From positions 1 to 5,685 of the forward strand of contig SXVG01000053.1 of assembly GCA_005791685.1 (NCBI GenBank): 5,685 nucleotides of DNA, given 5' to 3'. Positions within the stretch are counted from its first letter, which is position 1, and every line of letters starts with the position of its first letter. A program made the translations under genes and the position numbers. The DNA is from Methylotenera sp. (GTDB lineage: Bacteria; Pseudomonadota; Gammaproteobacteria; Burkholderiales; Methylophilaceae). The notes under the pieces were generated by a model that did not search any database, was not told the DNA's origin, and worked only from the letters and a program-made list of their open reading frames with translations. Below are positions 4,867 to 5,685 of this stretch, one piece after another.

Positions 4867-5685
4867 ATGGCTAAATTATCCGCCAATTCAATACAAATTT
4901 TAGATGGCGCAGTCACGCTAACTAAGCGTGACAACAGTTCTGCGTGGCAAGCACGCTTTAAAATTGGCAATAGATGGATACGCACAACTACTAAACAAAA
5001 AGAATTGGCACGGGCTACTAAAGCGGCACAAGACATTTACTTACGTGCAAGATTTAGAGAAGACGAAAATTTGCCGATTGTCACTAAACGTTTTGATTTT
5101 GTGGCACGATTGACGAGCAACAAGCTGCTGGCGGCACTAAAAGCGAACGAAGGCAAAAAAGTATTTGAAGATTACATACGTGTAATTAAAAACTACTTAA
5201 TCCCGTTTTTTGGCAGCTACAACATTACAAGCATAGACTTTGCTTTAATGGAACGCTATGCAATATGGCGTAAAAATAAAATTGGGCACGAAGTTAAAGC
5301 CAGCACAATCAACACACACAACTCTGCACTAAACAAAATATTTGAAGAAGCGATGCTGCACGGCTATATGACGAAAGCCAACGTGCCGCTGTTAGTGAAT
5401 AGAGGTCTGAAAAGTGAAAGGCGCAGTGACTTTACGTTAGAGGAATACAGATACTTGGTTGGCTTTATGCGTGATTGGGTTAATGATGTAGAAATGAAGC
5501 GCAGTAAAAGCATTGCGATGCGACAACTGCTACGTGATTACGTATTGATATTAGCGAACACAGGAATGCGACACGGCACTGAAAGCTATGGGATTAAGTG
5601 GAAGCATTTGAGCTGGCATATAGACGGCAATAGGCGTGTATTGATGATCAGCGTAAATGGCAAAACTAAACAACGTGAGTTAGTA
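4867..5685 (+). CDS. Tyrosine-recombinase (phage-type) integrase, 3'-partial
   Basis: Site-specific recombinase expected to insert and excise the element it lies on by strand exchange at the tRNA-Met end. The frame is open from ATG 4867 through the last base, giving 273 residues without a stop. The N-terminal segment (to about 70) includes SSAWQARFKIGNRWIRTTTK, resembling an arm-binding or AP2-like part. The core-binding region (about 90-190) contains YLIPFFGSYNITSIDF and the helix STINTHNSALNKIFEEA. The catalytic domain begins near 195. Its first catalytic Arg is Arg235 in LANTGMRHGTE, and the beta-hairpin Lys is in NGKTKQREL (266-268). The His-X-X-Arg box and the nucleophilic Tyr would lie beyond the window, so activity cannot be judged. 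A weak AGTGAG lies 5 bases before the ATG. The gene is clearly more A/T-rich than prs or ychF, consistent with transfer. Confidence 0.93.
   Translation, partial: MAKLSANSIQILDGAVTLTKRDNSSAWQARFKIGNRWIRTTTKQKELARATKAAQDIYLRARFREDENLPIVTKRFDFVARLTSNKLLAALKANEGKKVFEDYIRVIKNYLIPFFGSYNITSIDFALMERYAIWRKNKIGHEVKASTINTHNSALNKIFEEAMLHGYMTKANVPLLVNRGLKSERRSDFTLEEYRYLVGFMRDWVNDVEMKRSKSIAMRQLLRDYVLILANTGMRHGTESYGIKWKHLSWHIDGNRRVLMISVNGKTKQRELV

Larger units (their letters stand above)
4746..5685 (+). mobile_element. End of an integrative element at tRNA-Met, partial
   Basis: Inferred element running from the 3' acceptor strand of tRNA-Met to beyond the window. Support comes from the adjacent integrase gene, its orientation, its higher A/T content compared with the chromosomal genes, the mismatched tRNA acceptor stem, and tandem repeats in the int leader. 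The inner boundary is approximate. Cargo and the other end are not visible, so genomic island, prophage and remnant are all possible. Confidence 0.6.

Noticed and set aside
4928..5113. Small + strand open frame of 61 codons
   Set aside because: It is out of frame within the integrase, whose own frame encodes recognisable recombinase motifs.

Overview
The window is a block of core bacterial housekeeping genes, all on the + strand, that runs into the edge of an integrated mobile element. Gene order is ispE (5' end cut by the window), tRNA-Gln(TTG), prs, rplY in its long CTC/TL5-type form, pth, ychF, tRNA-Met(CAT), then a tyrosine-recombinase integrase cut by the 3' end. From general knowledge, the order ispE–tRNA-Gln–prs–rplY–pth–ychF is typical of Betaproteobacteria. 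The protein sequences also look betaproteobacterial, perhaps Nitrosomonadales/Methylophilaceae, but that finer placement is inference.

Layout: 2-889 holds ispE, followed after 18 bases by tRNA-Gln and a strong intrinsic terminator. 1122-2072 is prs, with an operator-like repeat in its leader and a terminator behind it. 2166-2807 is rplY with its own small leader hairpin, then a palindrome and a third terminator whose loop spells a perfect -10 hexamer. 2890-3462 is pth, starting only 17 bases after that terminator and lacking a visible Shine-Dalgarno. 3503-4588 is ychF. 4603-4631 is a near-consensus sigma-70 promoter that should drive tRNA-Met (4680-4756), which has its own terminator. From 4867 to the window end an integrase reads away from the tRNA.

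How the genes work together: IspE makes isoprenoid precursors. Prs makes PRPP for nucleotides, histidine and tryptophan. L25, Pth, YchF and the two tRNAs serve translation: 5S rRNA binding, peptidyl-tRNA recycling, a ribosome-associated ATPase, and charged tRNA supply. Terminators split the block into several transcription units rather than one long operon.

The most interesting part is the tRNA-Met/integrase junction. The tRNA acceptor stem carries a T-T mismatch and a G-T wobble at its base, all attributable to its 3' strand. This fits an element that replaced the 3' end of the tRNA gene with its own slightly different copy on integration. The AT-rich integrase and a tandem TTGCACA repeat just beyond the tRNA support an integrative element whose cargo and far end lie outside the window. 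No CRISPR array, insertion sequence or clearly new system is visible here.
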